DNA of 40,849 nucleotides from Patescibacteria group bacterium (GCA_023379265.1 JAMCUI010000007.1:146330-187178), one strand, 5' to 3'; shown: positions 30,852-38,768, counted from the stretch's first letter. Program-made: numbers and translations. Notes: a model not told the origin generated them from the sequence alone.

Positions 30852-31690
30852 AATGTTAAATAAATAAGGTCTTCAATCGTCCACGCTTTATTCGCCACAC
30901 CAGCAACCATAGCAGGAGTTATCCCTAATGCTCTCTTGAGATTAAGAGATTTATGTGGTCGGCAAAAGTTGTAATACATAAAATGCAGTCCAACCGCATA
31001 TTCCAAGTTATCTACTTTTTTTGAGAAAGCATTAGTCAATCTGGTAAATCGCCGCATATTCATTCTCATAGTAAGATTTTGCCGCTCCACGTAGCTTGTA
31101 GAGATTTTGGTAGGGTCGGGATTGCCTTGCATTATGTGGTTTTCTGTAGCAACACACTTTGTAGGACTATATCGCTTTTCTCCCTCTGATTCTTGTCCGT
31201 ATAGCTTTATTAACATGGCATAATCTATATCTGCCCCAAAAACCCGTTCTACCATATCAAGATATACCTTGTGACCATCAGAAGTAAGTTGCACTCTATT
31301 TGCTAGTCGGCTTTTTAGGTCTGATAAAAATCTATAGGCATAAATTGCATTACGCAATCCTACACACCAAGAGGGTACTAGTTTGGTATCAGCATCTATA
31401 GCTACCCATGTCCACACATCACCATACCCAAACTCTCCCTTATGTTCTTCTGGTACGTTTTTATCTTTAGCATAGCAGAATGACCATATTTCATCCACTT
31501 GAATACGTTTGCAGGAGAGATTACGGAAAACTTTATCTTGATATTTAGCACAGACTTTACCGACACTGGAAAGAAGACGTGTAACTGTACCCTTCGCAAC
31601 GCCAGTCATTCGGCATGTTGCCCGAATAGAATTACCTTCTACTAGAGCGGCGATGACTTTTGTTTTTTCTTCAAGTGTAAGTGTGTTCAT
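30842..31690 (-). CDS. IS1-family transposase
   Basis: A 282-residue DDE transposase. The N-terminal ~75 residues carry a helix-turn-helix for end binding (ALVEGNSIRATCRMTGVAKGTVTRLL). The catalytic acids are in QVDEIWSFCY (first Asp), LTSDGHKVYLDMV (second Asp) and STSYVERQNLTMRMNMRRFTRLTNAFSKK (Glu), followed by the IS1-type end NFCRPHKSLNLKRALGITPAM. Unlike classical IS1 it is one frame with no programmed frameshift. It is preceded by a consensus promoter with a palindromic spacer, and its last codons lie in the inverted repeat. The gene is intact and likely active. Confidence 0.92.
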   Translation of the reverse strand: MNTLTLEEKTKVIAALVEGNSIRATCRMTGVAKGTVTRLLSSVGKVCAKYQDKVFRNLSCKRIQVDEIWSFCYAKDKNVPEEHKGEFGYGDVWTWVAIDADTKLVPSWCVGLRNAIYAYRFLSDLKSRLANRVQLTSDGHKVYLDMVERVFGADIDYAMLIKLYGQESEGEKRYSPTKCVATENHIMQGNPDPTKISTSYVERQNLTMRMNMRRFTRLTNAFSKKVDNLEYAVGLHFMYYNFCRPHKSLNLKRALGITPAMVAGVANKAWTIEDLIYLTFSN

Positions 31691-31696
31691 GAATAT

Positions 31697-31725
31697 ATTA
31701 TACTTGAGCGGTCAAGCATTGTCAA
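31697..31725 (-). promoter_or_regulatory. consensus promoter of the transposase with operator-like palindrome
   Basis: On the minus strand: TTGACA, 17 bases, TATAAT, six bases, ATG. The spacer holds CTTGA-CCGC-TCAAG, an inverted repeat that a repressor could use. It matches the consensus perfectly, so regulation is likely needed to restrain transposition. Confidence 0.8.
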
Positions 31726-31741
31726 GGGGTATTGCTTTTTG

Positions 31742-31750
31742 TGGTATAAT
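31742..31750 (+). promoter_or_regulatory. extended -10 promoter of the passenger genes
   Basis: TGGTATAAT fits the TGnTATAAT extended -10 form. The passenger message would start near 31757, and AAGGA lies eight bases before the ATG at 31777. This leader is one of the few in the window with a proper ribosome binding site. Confidence 0.7.
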
Positions 31751-31776
31751 AAAAACAGAAAAGAAGGAAATTAAAT

Positions 31777-32079
31777 ATGGCAGATACTAACAATCCAAAC
31801 CCAAACTATCCCCCTAATGTTAAAGTATTAGTAGATAAAGCTAGAGAAATCTATGATTCTCTAAAACCCACATTAGAACCTGCAAATAACGGTAAATATG
31901 TGGTTATTGAAGTTACTTCTGGCAGACATTTTATTGGTGATACAAAAGATGAAGCAATGGCAGAAGCAAGAAAAGTATTTCCTGATATTCTGCTTTTTAT
32001 AAGAAGGATCGGAGAATTGGAGAAGATTTCACATCATTCTTCCTCATTTTTCCCCAGAACGTATGCTAGCTTTCTTTGA
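31777..32079 (+). CDS. transposon passenger: small DUF5678-like protein
   Basis: A 100-residue protein. After a polar Pro/Asn-rich start, residues ~20-82 form the recognisable part: KYVVIEVTSGRHFIGDTKDEAMAEARKVFPDILLFIRRIGELEKIS. This resembles the small proteins that commonly sit just upstream of retropepsin-like aspartic proteases in CPR bacteria and cyanobacteria. It overlaps the protease gene by 17 bases, so the two are coupled. A toxin-antitoxin-like or substrate-protease relation is possible but untested. First cargo gene of the element. Confidence 0.65.
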   Translation: MADTNNPNPNYPPNVKVLVDKAREIYDSLKPTLEPANNGKYVVIEVTSGRHFIGDTKDEAMAEARKVFPDILLFIRRIGELEKISHHSSSFFPRTYASFL

Positions 32080-32479
32080 TGGCAAAGATAATAGTCCAAA
32101 AGTTGTATTAAAGGTTTATGGAACAAATAAGAAAGAAAAAGAAATAATTGCATTAGTAGATACTGGTCATAATGGAAGTCTGTCTTTACCAGTCCTCGTG
32201 TTAATAGAAATTGGAGCAACGCTATCAAGTATAGAACCAATCCAATTAGCTGATAATAGTATAGTTATTGGATATAATTTTTCTGTTAATGTTATTCTTG
32301 ATGGCAAAAAGAAAAAAGTTGAAGCAACATTGATACCAGATCCAGAAGAAACCGAAGCAATTGCAGGTTTACAATTATTTACTCCTTACATAGCATTTAT
32401 TGATTTTAAGAATAAAATAATTGATATTAAAACTGAAAAGCAGATTAGGGAAAAATTAGCAATAAATAATTCTAAATGA
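32063..32479 (+). CDS. transposon passenger: clan AA (retropepsin-like) aspartic protease
   Basis: A 138-residue protein with the single-lobe aspartic-protease pattern: IIALVDTGHNGSLSLP carries the catalytic D-T-G (~31-33), followed by hydrophobic strands and the second conserved region ATLIPDPEETEAIAGLQLFTPYIAFIDFKNKIIDI. These enzymes work as dimers, each chain giving one Asp. There is no signal peptide, so it acts in the cytoplasm. It overlaps both neighbours (17 and 4 bases). A protease as transposon cargo is unusual; it might process the upstream small protein. Confidence 0.75.
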   Translation: MLAFFDGKDNSPKVVLKVYGTNKKEKEIIALVDTGHNGSLSLPVLVLIEIGATLSSIEPIQLADNSIVIGYNFSVNVILDGKKKKVEATLIPDPEETEAIAGLQLFTPYIAFIDFKNKIIDIKTEKQIREKLAINNSK

Positions 32480-32679
32480 AAAATTGGTTAGTTGAATTTG
32501 TTACCTTTCTTATTATACTCGCTATTGGTTATGTTTTAGGATTTCGAGATTTTGGTCTTATTATTTGGATAATAGTCGGTTTATTTGTAGACTGGTTATG
32601 GTGGGATGGTATCGTTCCTGGTTTAGAATTTAAAAGAAAGACAAAGGAATTAACAGAAAATGCCAAGAAAAAAGGATAA
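32476..32679 (+). CDS. transposon passenger: small membrane protein
   Basis: A 67-residue protein with two hydrophobic helices (~5-22 and ~27-46) and a lysine-rich C-terminal tail (EFKRKTKELTENAKKKG) that would lie in the cytoplasm. It overlaps the protease gene by ATGA, so it is the third gene of the passenger operon. No family recognised. Confidence 0.55.
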   Translation: MKNWLVEFVTFLIILAIGYVLGFRDFGLIIWIIVGLFVDWLWWDGIVPGLEFKRKTKELTENAKKKG

Positions 32680-32701
32680 TCAATATACTTTCTGTCAAAC
32701 C

Positions 32702-32893
32702 TTATCTTTTTATTCTCCAACGGGCTTTTGCAGCTTTCCTCGCTATCTCCTCTTTCCTTTCTTTAGATAATTTTGCCGCCCGTGCCTTACCGCCTATCAA
32801 ACCGCCTAAATGTCCCAAAGCTACAGCCGCAGGATTTTTTTCTTTTGTGGCCTTACTAATTATTGAGTGTGCTAATTGGTTAATATCTGGCAT
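32702..32893 (-). CDS. transposon passenger: small basic GGKARA/AAKARW-type protein
   Basis: A 63-residue, strongly basic protein. The core AAVALGHLGGLIGGKARAAKLSKERKEEIARKAAKARW is a widespread small module found in many bacterial and mobile-element hypothetical proteins, likely nucleic-acid-binding from its charge. It is read from the right end of the element toward the centre, convergent to the other cargo, with TTGACT 17 bases from a poor -10 upstream. A 15-base motif in that region also occurs in the transposase promoter. Confidence 0.7.
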   Translation of the reverse strand: MPDINQLAHSIISKATKEKNPAAVALGHLGGLIGGKARAAKLSKERKEEIARKAAKARWRIKR

Positions 32894-32940
32894 GACTATA
32901 TCCTAACATGCCTATCCATGAGCAGTCAAGCATCCTATAA

Positions 32941-32959
32941 TTCAAATTGACCCACTACC
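32941..32959. repeat. right 19-bp terminal inverted repeat
   Basis: TTCAAATTGACCCACTACC, the exact reverse complement of the left repeat at 30833-30851. Confidence 0.95.
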
Positions 32960-32967
32960 AATTTTTC
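32960..32967. repeat. 8-bp target-site duplication, right (AATTTTTC)
   Basis: Exact copy of 30825-30832. After it the host sequence continues CTTTGGTTTGA, which restores the old end of the YbaK-type gene. Confidence 0.92.
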
Positions 32968-32998
32968 CTTTGGTTTGAACAAATTCTCTCTAGTAGTC

Positions 32999-33026
32999 TT
33001 GCGTAAATAGAACATCATGGTATAAT
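32999..33026 (+). promoter_or_regulatory. promoter of the copper ATPase gene
   Basis: TTGCGT (32999-33004), 16 bases, TATAAT (33021-33026), followed at once by the palindromic operator, so a bound repressor would block transcription start. Confidence 0.7.
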
Positions 33027-33031
33027 TTATA

Positions 33032-33050
33032 TATCCCCCCTGGGGGGATA
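33032..33050 (+). promoter_or_regulatory. CsoR-like operator palindrome
   Basis: TATCCCCCC-T-GGGGGGATA is a perfect palindrome with 9-base arms around one base. The AT-flanked G/C tracts are the form of CsoR/RcnR-type sites, which control copper or nickel efflux genes. No csoR-like gene is seen in the window. Confidence 0.75.
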
Positions 33051-33081
33051 CTTAATTAAATAATATGATGACGAGTATAAC

Positions 33082-35277
33082 ATGAGTACTCCAAAAAAAA
33101 TCTATGTTTGCCCCATGCATCCGGACGTAGTCAGTGAGATACCTGATACCTGTCCCAAATGCGGCATGGCACTTGCGGAAAAATCAAAAGTATACGTCTG
33201 TTCCATGCATCCGGAAATAGTTAGAAATTCTCCTGATACCTGTCCAAAATGCGGCATGGCGCTGTCAGAGAGGGAAACATCGATGTCTTTGCATTCAGAT
33301 GGTATGCATGCAAACCATAACATGGAAAGTGATGCCGCCCGTGATTTTTTACGACGTTTTGCAATTGTGACAGTACTTCTTATCCCTCTTGTCTTATTGA
33401 ACAAAGGAGTATTGTCTTTTCTTGGCATTCCTGATTTCCCCCAGAGGAAATTCTTGCAGTTTGCCATTGCTTCACTGATTTTTTTCTATGCTCTAATTTT
33501 CTTTGAGCATGCAAAACATGAAATGAAAGCTCGTAAATACGGTATGATGACATTGGTATCTTTGGCTGTTGGAGCAGGATATATATTTTCGGCAGCGTCA
33601 ACATTCATCCCCCAACTGAATGTAGAATTTTATCTCGAGATATCGACTCTTATTTGGATTTTACTTTTCGGACATTATCTTGAAGCCAGATCAAGCACCG
33701 CAGCAGGAGATGCTTTGCAGGAGGTGGCCAAACTTTTACCTAAAAAAGCCCATTTGAAAAAAGGAGATGATGTTGTCGACGTTGAAATTTCACAGCTGAG
33801 AGAAAGTGATATGGTACTGGTTAAACCTGGAGAGAAAATTCCTGCTGATGGAATTGTTTTTTTAGGAAGCGCCAATACAGATGAAGCCCTCATAAGCGGT
33901 GAGTCAAAACCTGTTGCCAAAAAAAAAGGAAGTCTGGTGGTTGCTGGATCAATTTGTCTGGATGGGTCTTTGACCATAAAACTAAGCCGTGTAGGGGGAC
34001 ATTCTACAATTGGTCAGATAGAAGAGCTGATCAAAAAGGCCCAACAGACAAAACCTACTGTACAAAAAATAGCCGACAGGGCAGCTGGATTTTTGACCAT
34101 CAGTGCGTTATTAGTGGCAATTTTTTGTCTCATATTTTGGACAATGGTAGCCGGTCAACCATTTGTTTTTGCCATAACGCTCGCCATCACAGTGTTGGTT
34201 ATTGCTTGTCCACACGCTCTGGGATTGGCTATTCCGACAGTATCGACAATTGCTACTTCTCTGGCTACAAAAAATGGAGTATTTCTCAAAGATATGGGGA
34301 AATTGGAGGTTATAAGAAGAATTGATTATGTTGTATTTGACAAGACTGGAACTTTAACTAAAGGAGAATTTGGCGTGACTGATATTTTTGGTTTGAAAAA
34401 AGAGCAGAGAGGTACAATATTAAAGATTGCCGCATCTCTGGAGCAGAATTCGTCACACGTTATAGGTACTGCAATAGTTGATTTTGCCCGGAGAAATAAA
34501 GTCAATCTCTTAACTCCTGAAAGATTTAAGAATGTTGCCGGCCACGGGATAACTGGGGAAGTTCTTGGGAAAGTGTATTTTTTGGGTAATAAGGATTTTA
34601 TGGAAAGAAAGAACGTATGGGGAGAAGAGGTAGAGAGTATTTATAAAAAACTTTCGGGCGAATCAAAAACTGTAATAATTTTAGCTGACAATAAAGATGT
34701 ATTGGGAGTTCTGGCTCTTTCTGACGTGATAAAATCTCAATCATACTTAACTGTAGAGAGATTGCACAAGATGGGGATCAGAGTGGCAATGATGACTGGG
34801 GATAATAAGAGTGTCGCTTCATCTGTTGCAAAAAAGTTGCATATAGACACTTTTTTTGCCGGGGTGAAACCAGATGATAAATATTTACATATAAAAGAAC
34901 TGCAGGAAAAAGGAAGCAAAATAATGATGGTGGGTGACGGCGTAAATGACGCGCCGGCTCTCACCCAAGCTGATGTCGGGGTGGCAGTTGGTGCTGGTAC
35001 TGATGTAGCGGTAGAGGCTGGAGATATAGTCCTGACTCGCAGTAATCCTGAGGATATAGCAAAACTTATTGTTTTGTCAAAAAAAGTTTACCGTAAAATG
35101 CAGGAAAACCTTGTCTGGGCCGCAGGTTATAATATTGTAACAATCCCGGCAGCGGCGGGTGTATTTGCCCCGTGGGGATTTTTTCTGCGTCCTGAGATTG
35201 GCGCCATACTCATGGCCATGTCTTCTGTAATTGTAGTGATAAATGCATTACTTCTGAAAAATGCAAATTTAGAATGA
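33082..35277 (+). CDS. copB: copper/silver-exporting P1B-type ATPase (CopB-like)
   Basis: A 731-residue heavy-metal pump. Two N-terminal metal-binding repeats, each CxMHPxxxxxxPDTCPKCGMAL (residues ~10-31 and ~40-61), precede a short His/Met-rich stretch (SMSLHSDGMHANHNMES). The membrane ion site is ACPHALGLAIP, the CPH form of CopB-type pumps for Cu and Ag, rather than the CPC of CopA. Also visible: ISGESKPV, VFDKTGTLTKGEF (phosphorylation), and MMVGDGVNDAPALTQADVGVAV. Length and order are complete. Expression is probably controlled by the CsoR-like palindrome 31 bases upstream. It sits next to the right end of the transposon, outside it. Confidence 0.92.
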   Translation: MSTPKKIYVCPMHPDVVSEIPDTCPKCGMALAEKSKVYVCSMHPEIVRNSPDTCPKCGMALSERETSMSLHSDGMHANHNMESDAARDFLRRFAIVTVLLIPLVLLNKGVLSFLGIPDFPQRKFLQFAIASLIFFYALIFFEHAKHEMKARKYGMMTLVSLAVGAGYIFSAASTFIPQLNVEFYLEISTLIWILLFGHYLEARSSTAAGDALQEVAKLLPKKAHLKKGDDVVDVEISQLRESDMVLVKPGEKIPADGIVFLGSANTDEALISGESKPVAKKKGSLVVAGSICLDGSLTIKLSRVGGHSTIGQIEELIKKAQQTKPTVQKIADRAAGFLTISALLVAIFCLIFWTMVAGQPFVFAITLAITVLVIACPHALGLAIPTVSTIATSLATKNGVFLKDMGKLEVIRRIDYVVFDKTGTLTKGEFGVTDIFGLKKEQRGTILKIAASLEQNSSHVIGTAIVDFARRNKVNLLTPERFKNVAGHGITGEVLGKVYFLGNKDFMERKNVWGEEVESIYKKLSGESKTVIILADNKDVLGVLALSDVIKSQSYLTVERLHKMGIRVAMMTGDNKSVASSVAKKLHIDTFFAGVKPDDKYLHIKELQEKGSKIMMVGDGVNDAPALTQADVGVAVGAGTDVAVEAGDIVLTRSNPEDIAKLIVLSKKVYRKMQENLVWAAGYNIVTIPAAAGVFAPWGFFLRPEIGAILMAMSSVIVVINALLLKNANLE

Positions 35278-35319
35278 GTTGGAATGTAATAATGTATATA
35301 TTAAACTTGAAATGTATTC

Positions 35320-35856
35320 ATGAATACGTTAGATGCAATTCACAGCAGAAGAGCAGTACGCAATTATACGGACAAAGAGATACCAAATGAGGTATTAGCT
35401 CAGATTCTAGAAGCAGGCAGATATTCTCCCAGTCCTCTAAACTCCCAACCCTGGCATATGATTGTGTTACAAGATAGAGACACAATCGGTAAATTATCAA
35501 AAAATGCCCATCATGGGCCTTTCCTTTCTCAAGCAAGAGTAGTTGTAATTGTAGTCGTAGATAACAACGCAAAGACTGATCAATGGTTAGCACAGCATAA
35601 GCAGCATATATATAGCGGTGTTTGTGCGATGGAAAATATGTGGCTGGCCGCATGGGATTTTGGAGTGGGATGTTGTTGGGTGACAGTGGATGAAAAATAT
35701 ACTAGAGAAATTCTTGAGATTCCAATTAATCAAATCTTGCTCGGTAGTTTGGTGTTTGGTTTTCCAAAGGGGGAAGTAAGGAAACATATTGAAACAGATA
35801 GGAAACCCATCGATCAAATAGTATTTTATGAGAAATACGGGAATATAAAACAATAA
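35320..35856 (+). CDS. nitroreductase family flavoprotein
   Basis: A 178-residue FMN-dependent oxidoreductase fold: AIHSRRAVRNYTDKEIPNEVLAQILEAGRYSPSPLNSQPWHMIVL at the start (FMN phosphate and flavin contact residues), SGVCAMENMWLAAWDFGVGCCWV in the middle and LLGSLVFGFPKGE near the end. Members reduce nitro compounds, quinones or enones using NAD(P)H, or serve in cofactor dehalogenation. The natural substrate is unknown. It lies 42 bases after the copper ATPase on the same strand and may share its transcript. Confidence 0.88.
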   Translation: MNTLDAIHSRRAVRNYTDKEIPNEVLAQILEAGRYSPSPLNSQPWHMIVLQDRDTIGKLSKNAHHGPFLSQARVVVIVVVDNNAKTDQWLAQHKQHIYSGVCAMENMWLAAWDFGVGCCWVTVDEKYTREILEIPINQILLGSLVFGFPKGEVRKHIETDRKPIDQIVFYEKYGNIKQ

Positions 35857-35865
35857 AAAAAGCTA

Positions 35866-37650
35866 TTAGCCAAAAGTAAAAGCAAAGACTTTAATACCTT
35901 TATTTTCAAACTGCAACTTCAGGATATGCGATTCATTTTTATGTTTCAAATCAACCAGGCCATATAGTCTGTCCAGATCCAAAGTTACCGAACCATCCTT
36001 TACATCCTGGCCTGAAAGTGTCTGAGGTATTGGTTTTCCGTCAAGAAAAACTTTTATCATATCGCCTTTTTCAGCCGGTGTTATAACCAGAAAAACCTTT
36101 TGTGCATAAAATGAAAACGCAAGTGACGAATTTTCTCCGGCAGTCTGGGCGTATTCTGTCTGTATATTCCAGAGTCCGCCGTAAGCAAAGTTGTTGTCTG
36201 GAAGGTTTTGGGGAATGGTAAAAGTCTGTTTACCTTCCTTGACGTTCTCCGGAGAAGCAAAACGTTCCATTCGTCCTTCTCCAAGATAGGTTTCAGGAGT
36301 AAGAATGCCTTCTGGAGTCTGGTCTTTTATGATTGAGAGCGGCAAAGATATTTTCTGGCCGTTTGACTCAAGAATGTCCCTTATGGCTGTTTCGGTCTGG
36401 TCATACTCTCCTTCGCCAAAGTGCACTCTTCTTATATTTCCTTCCCTATCTATAAGATATTCTGCGGGCCAATAATTGTTGTTGTAGTTATTCCAAGTAT
36501 CGTAATTGTTGTCTTGGGCTACGGGATACTTTATATCGTATTGCTTTATGGCATTTTCCACATTCTTCGTATCTTTCTCAAATTCAAATTCCGGTGTATG
36601 TACCCCGACTACGATAAAGCCCTGGTTTTGATATTTGTTATACCAGTTTGTGACAAAGGGAAGCGTCCGAATGCAATTGATACAGGTATAGGTCCAAAAA
36701 TCCACAAGCACGACCTTTCCCTTGAGGGAGGCGACGGTCAGCGGCTTGTCAATGTTTAACCATTTGGTAATCCCGACAAAGTCAGGCGCTGGGCCCAGGT
36801 TGGGAAGCGAAAGTGAGGGATTTTGGGATAGACTTTTCTGATAATTTTCCACAGGATTGACAGCTTCTGAGACAGGTTGGATGTTGATGGTCTGTTTCTT
36901 TTTTATTTGTTTCAGGCCTGAGATAACAAATTGGTTTTCCTCAAGTTGGTTAACAAAAGAAGAAAATATAGGGAAGGCGGTCAAAAGCTTTTCCTGGAGA
37001 ATGACATTATAGTTGGTGTATATTGCAATTGCAGTGAGAATGATGATAATGCCAAATACCCGTTGGACTCTGCCAGTATATTTAGTCAATAACCTGCTTT
37101 TTGAATAAAAACGGTTACTGGCACTGGCAAAAATAAAAAGGGGTATACCGACTCCCATGAGGTAAAAGAATGTCAGAAATACCAGTTGTATGCTGATTTT
37201 TTGGGTTATGGATAAGGCGATAATGGTAGCCAGTATGGGACCGGCGCAAGGGGTCCAGACTACACCTAGGGATATTCCAGTCAGAAAACCTTCCCAGAAG
37301 CCGCCTCTGGTTATGGTTACAGATTTGGATAGCAAACTACTTATTTTGGCAATTACCGTTTCGGTCAGGGTTGAAAGTTTGGGTATGACGAGAGATAAAC
37401 CGAAGTAGAGTAGTATTATAACTGCTGAAAGTCTCAATATCTGAGGGTCCAGATGAAGAAATCGGACCATATAGGAAATAGAAAGAGTGAGAAATCCGAA
37501 ACTGATTATAATTCCTAGTGATAGACCCAATGGTTTTTTCTTACTACCAGATGCAGATGAAGAAAGTATGACCGGTAGAAGAGGCCATATACATGGAGCA
37601 AATATGGTTACTAAGCCGGAGATGAAAGCAAAAACAAAAAGTAAAATCAT
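35866..37650 (-). CDS. DipZ-type thiol-redox protein (CcdA membrane domain plus thioredoxin domain)
   Basis: A 594-residue fusion that carries reducing power across the membrane. Residues ~1-225 are the CcdA/DsbD-beta region with six helices and the two membrane cysteines in FAPCIWPLLP and WTPCAGPILA. Residues ~285-430 form a TlpA-like thioredoxin domain with the CxxC in VDFWTYTCINCIRTLPF. The C-terminal ~150 residues are the beta-rich extension seen in DipZ proteins. All four redox cysteines are present. It runs convergent to the nitroreductase gene with a nine-base gap and is probably functionally linked to the DsbA-like protein at 38769. Confidence 0.9.
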   Translation of the reverse strand: MILLFVFAFISGLVTIFAPCIWPLLPVILSSSASGSKKKPLGLSLGIIISFGFLTLSISYMVRFLHLDPQILRLSAVIILLYFGLSLVIPKLSTLTETVIAKISSLLSKSVTITRGGFWEGFLTGISLGVVWTPCAGPILATIIALSITQKISIQLVFLTFFYLMGVGIPLFIFASASNRFYSKSRLLTKYTGRVQRVFGIIIILTAIAIYTNYNVILQEKLLTAFPIFSSFVNQLEENQFVISGLKQIKKKQTINIQPVSEAVNPVENYQKSLSQNPSLSLPNLGPAPDFVGITKWLNIDKPLTVASLKGKVVLVDFWTYTCINCIRTLPFVTNWYNKYQNQGFIVVGVHTPEFEFEKDTKNVENAIKQYDIKYPVAQDNNYDTWNNYNNNYWPAEYLIDREGNIRRVHFGEGEYDQTETAIRDILESNGQKISLPLSIIKDQTPEGILTPETYLGEGRMERFASPENVKEGKQTFTIPQNLPDNNFAYGGLWNIQTEYAQTAGENSSLAFSFYAQKVFLVITPAEKGDMIKVFLDGKPIPQTLSGQDVKDGSVTLDLDRLYGLVDLKHKNESHILKLQFENKGIKVFAFTFG

Positions 37651-37729
37651 TTGTAATCTATATTACATTATATCAGGTGCAGAAAATGGTTTGTTTCAAC
37701 GTAAAGGATAAAAAGTTAAAATAATAAAT

Positions 37730-38365
37730 ATGCCTTTTGACGGTTTTTTAAAAAAAAGAATTGTTACCATAAATTCTAATATCAACGGTGAGATAAAGTT
37801 CTATTCATGGTTCGGTAAAAAGACTTTATATGTGAATAGTGTGGCGCAAAGCGGCGGAGAGTATGTCAGGATGTGGAATAAGTCAATTGATGGTCTGAAA
37901 AAATTGAATATCGAAAAAAGTCTGGTATTGGGTGTTGGTGGAGCTACAGTGATAGAAAAAATAAGGGACAAATATCCTGAAGCAATAATAACTGGTGTGG
38001 AGTTGGATCATCAGATCATAAAAATTGCGCAGAGATTTTTCAGGCTTAAAACGGACGCTAAAACAAAAATTGTTGTAAGTAATGCCGAAACTTGGATAAA
38101 AAAATCAAAAGATAAAGATCAATACGATCTTATTGTAGTTGATCTTTTTCTTACTAAATATAATCCTGAGTTTTCCAGAAAAGAGAACTTTTTGAAGAAA
38201 TTGAAAATTTTGCTGCGGGAAAATGGCGAAATACTCTACAATTCTCATTTTCGACCGGATTCCCCCGAGGAGTTTGGTGAATTTGAGGAAATGTGTAGGA
38301 AGATATTCTCGTTTGTGAAAGTTATCTTTTCGTACAGATATAACCGAGTAATGTTGTTTAAATAA
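37730..38365 (+). CDS. spermidine-synthase-like methyltransferase-fold protein
   Basis: A 211-residue Rossmann-fold protein. LVLGVGGATVIEKIRDKYPEAIITGVELDHQIIKIAQRFF (~65-105) is the nucleotide-binding loop and acidic strand end seen in spermidine synthases and related SAM enzymes; YDLIVVDLF follows, with the position of the usual catalytic Asp. The N-terminal tetramerisation domain of true spermidine synthase is reduced, so polyamine synthesis is not assured. It could be an unassigned methyltransferase. A TTAAAATA-type -10 sits close to the ATG. Its stop touches that of the convergent membrane gene, with no bases between. Confidence 0.7.
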   Translation: MPFDGFLKKRIVTINSNINGEIKFYSWFGKKTLYVNSVAQSGGEYVRMWNKSIDGLKKLNIEKSLVLGVGGATVIEKIRDKYPEAIITGVELDHQIIKIAQRFFRLKTDAKTKIVVSNAETWIKKSKDKDQYDLIVVDLFLTKYNPEFSRKENFLKKLKILLRENGEILYNSHFRPDSPEEFGEFEEMCRKIFSFVKVIFSYRYNRVMLFK

Positions 38366-38701
38366 TTACTTTATTAGATAGTGAAGAAGAGAGTTTATAA
38401 TCGAGAGGATCAGGCTGAACAAAAGTGCCCACCAGAAATTTAGTACATGAAATCCTGCTACAAGACTACTGGCAATAAGGATAATGAAAGCATTAATGAC
38501 AAAAGTAAAAAGACCCAACGTGAGAATGTTAATAGGTAGTGTAAATATGAGAAGAATCGGTTTAATAATTGCGTTGAGTATTCCCAATACTATAGCTACC
38601 ATAACTGCAGTCAGATATCCGTCCACTCTCACCCCCGGCAGAAGATAGGCACTGATGACGACTGCTAAACCGTTAGTAAGAAGATTAATAATTATCCCCA
38701 T
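38366..38701 (-). CDS. phage-holin-family-4 / YvlD-type membrane protein
   Basis: A 111-residue protein with four hydrophobic segments and short loops. The core GYLTAVMVAIVLGILNAIIKPILLIFTLPINILTLGLFTFVINAFIILI is the signature of the YvlD/DUF of the mycobacterial-4-TMS holin superfamily. Despite the name these are usually chromosomal envelope proteins, not lysis proteins. The exact role is unknown. Confidence 0.88.
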   Translation of the reverse strand: MGIIINLLTNGLAVVISAYLLPGVRVDGYLTAVMVAIVLGILNAIIKPILLIFTLPINILTLGLFTFVINAFIILIASSLVAGFHVLNFWWALLFSLILSIINSLLHYLIK

Positions 38702-38768
38702 AATTTATTTTCAGAGTACAGATTCATGCAGGAAAAGTCAAATGAGAAGGATGTGTTAATATATTTTT

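Larger units (their letters stand above)
30833..32959. mobile_element. IS1-family transposon with four passenger genes (2,127 bp)
   Basis: The element is bounded by perfect 19-bp inverted repeats (GGTAGTGGGTCAATTTGAA) and an 8-bp direct duplication. It contains a full-length transposase on the minus strand and, beyond a shared divergent promoter region, three plus-strand genes (31777, 32063, 32476) and one minus-strand gene (32702). Intact ends, perfect target duplication and intact genes indicate a recent insertion. Classical IS1 elements are under 1 kb and carry no cargo, so this is a transporter-IS type. Confidence 0.93.
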
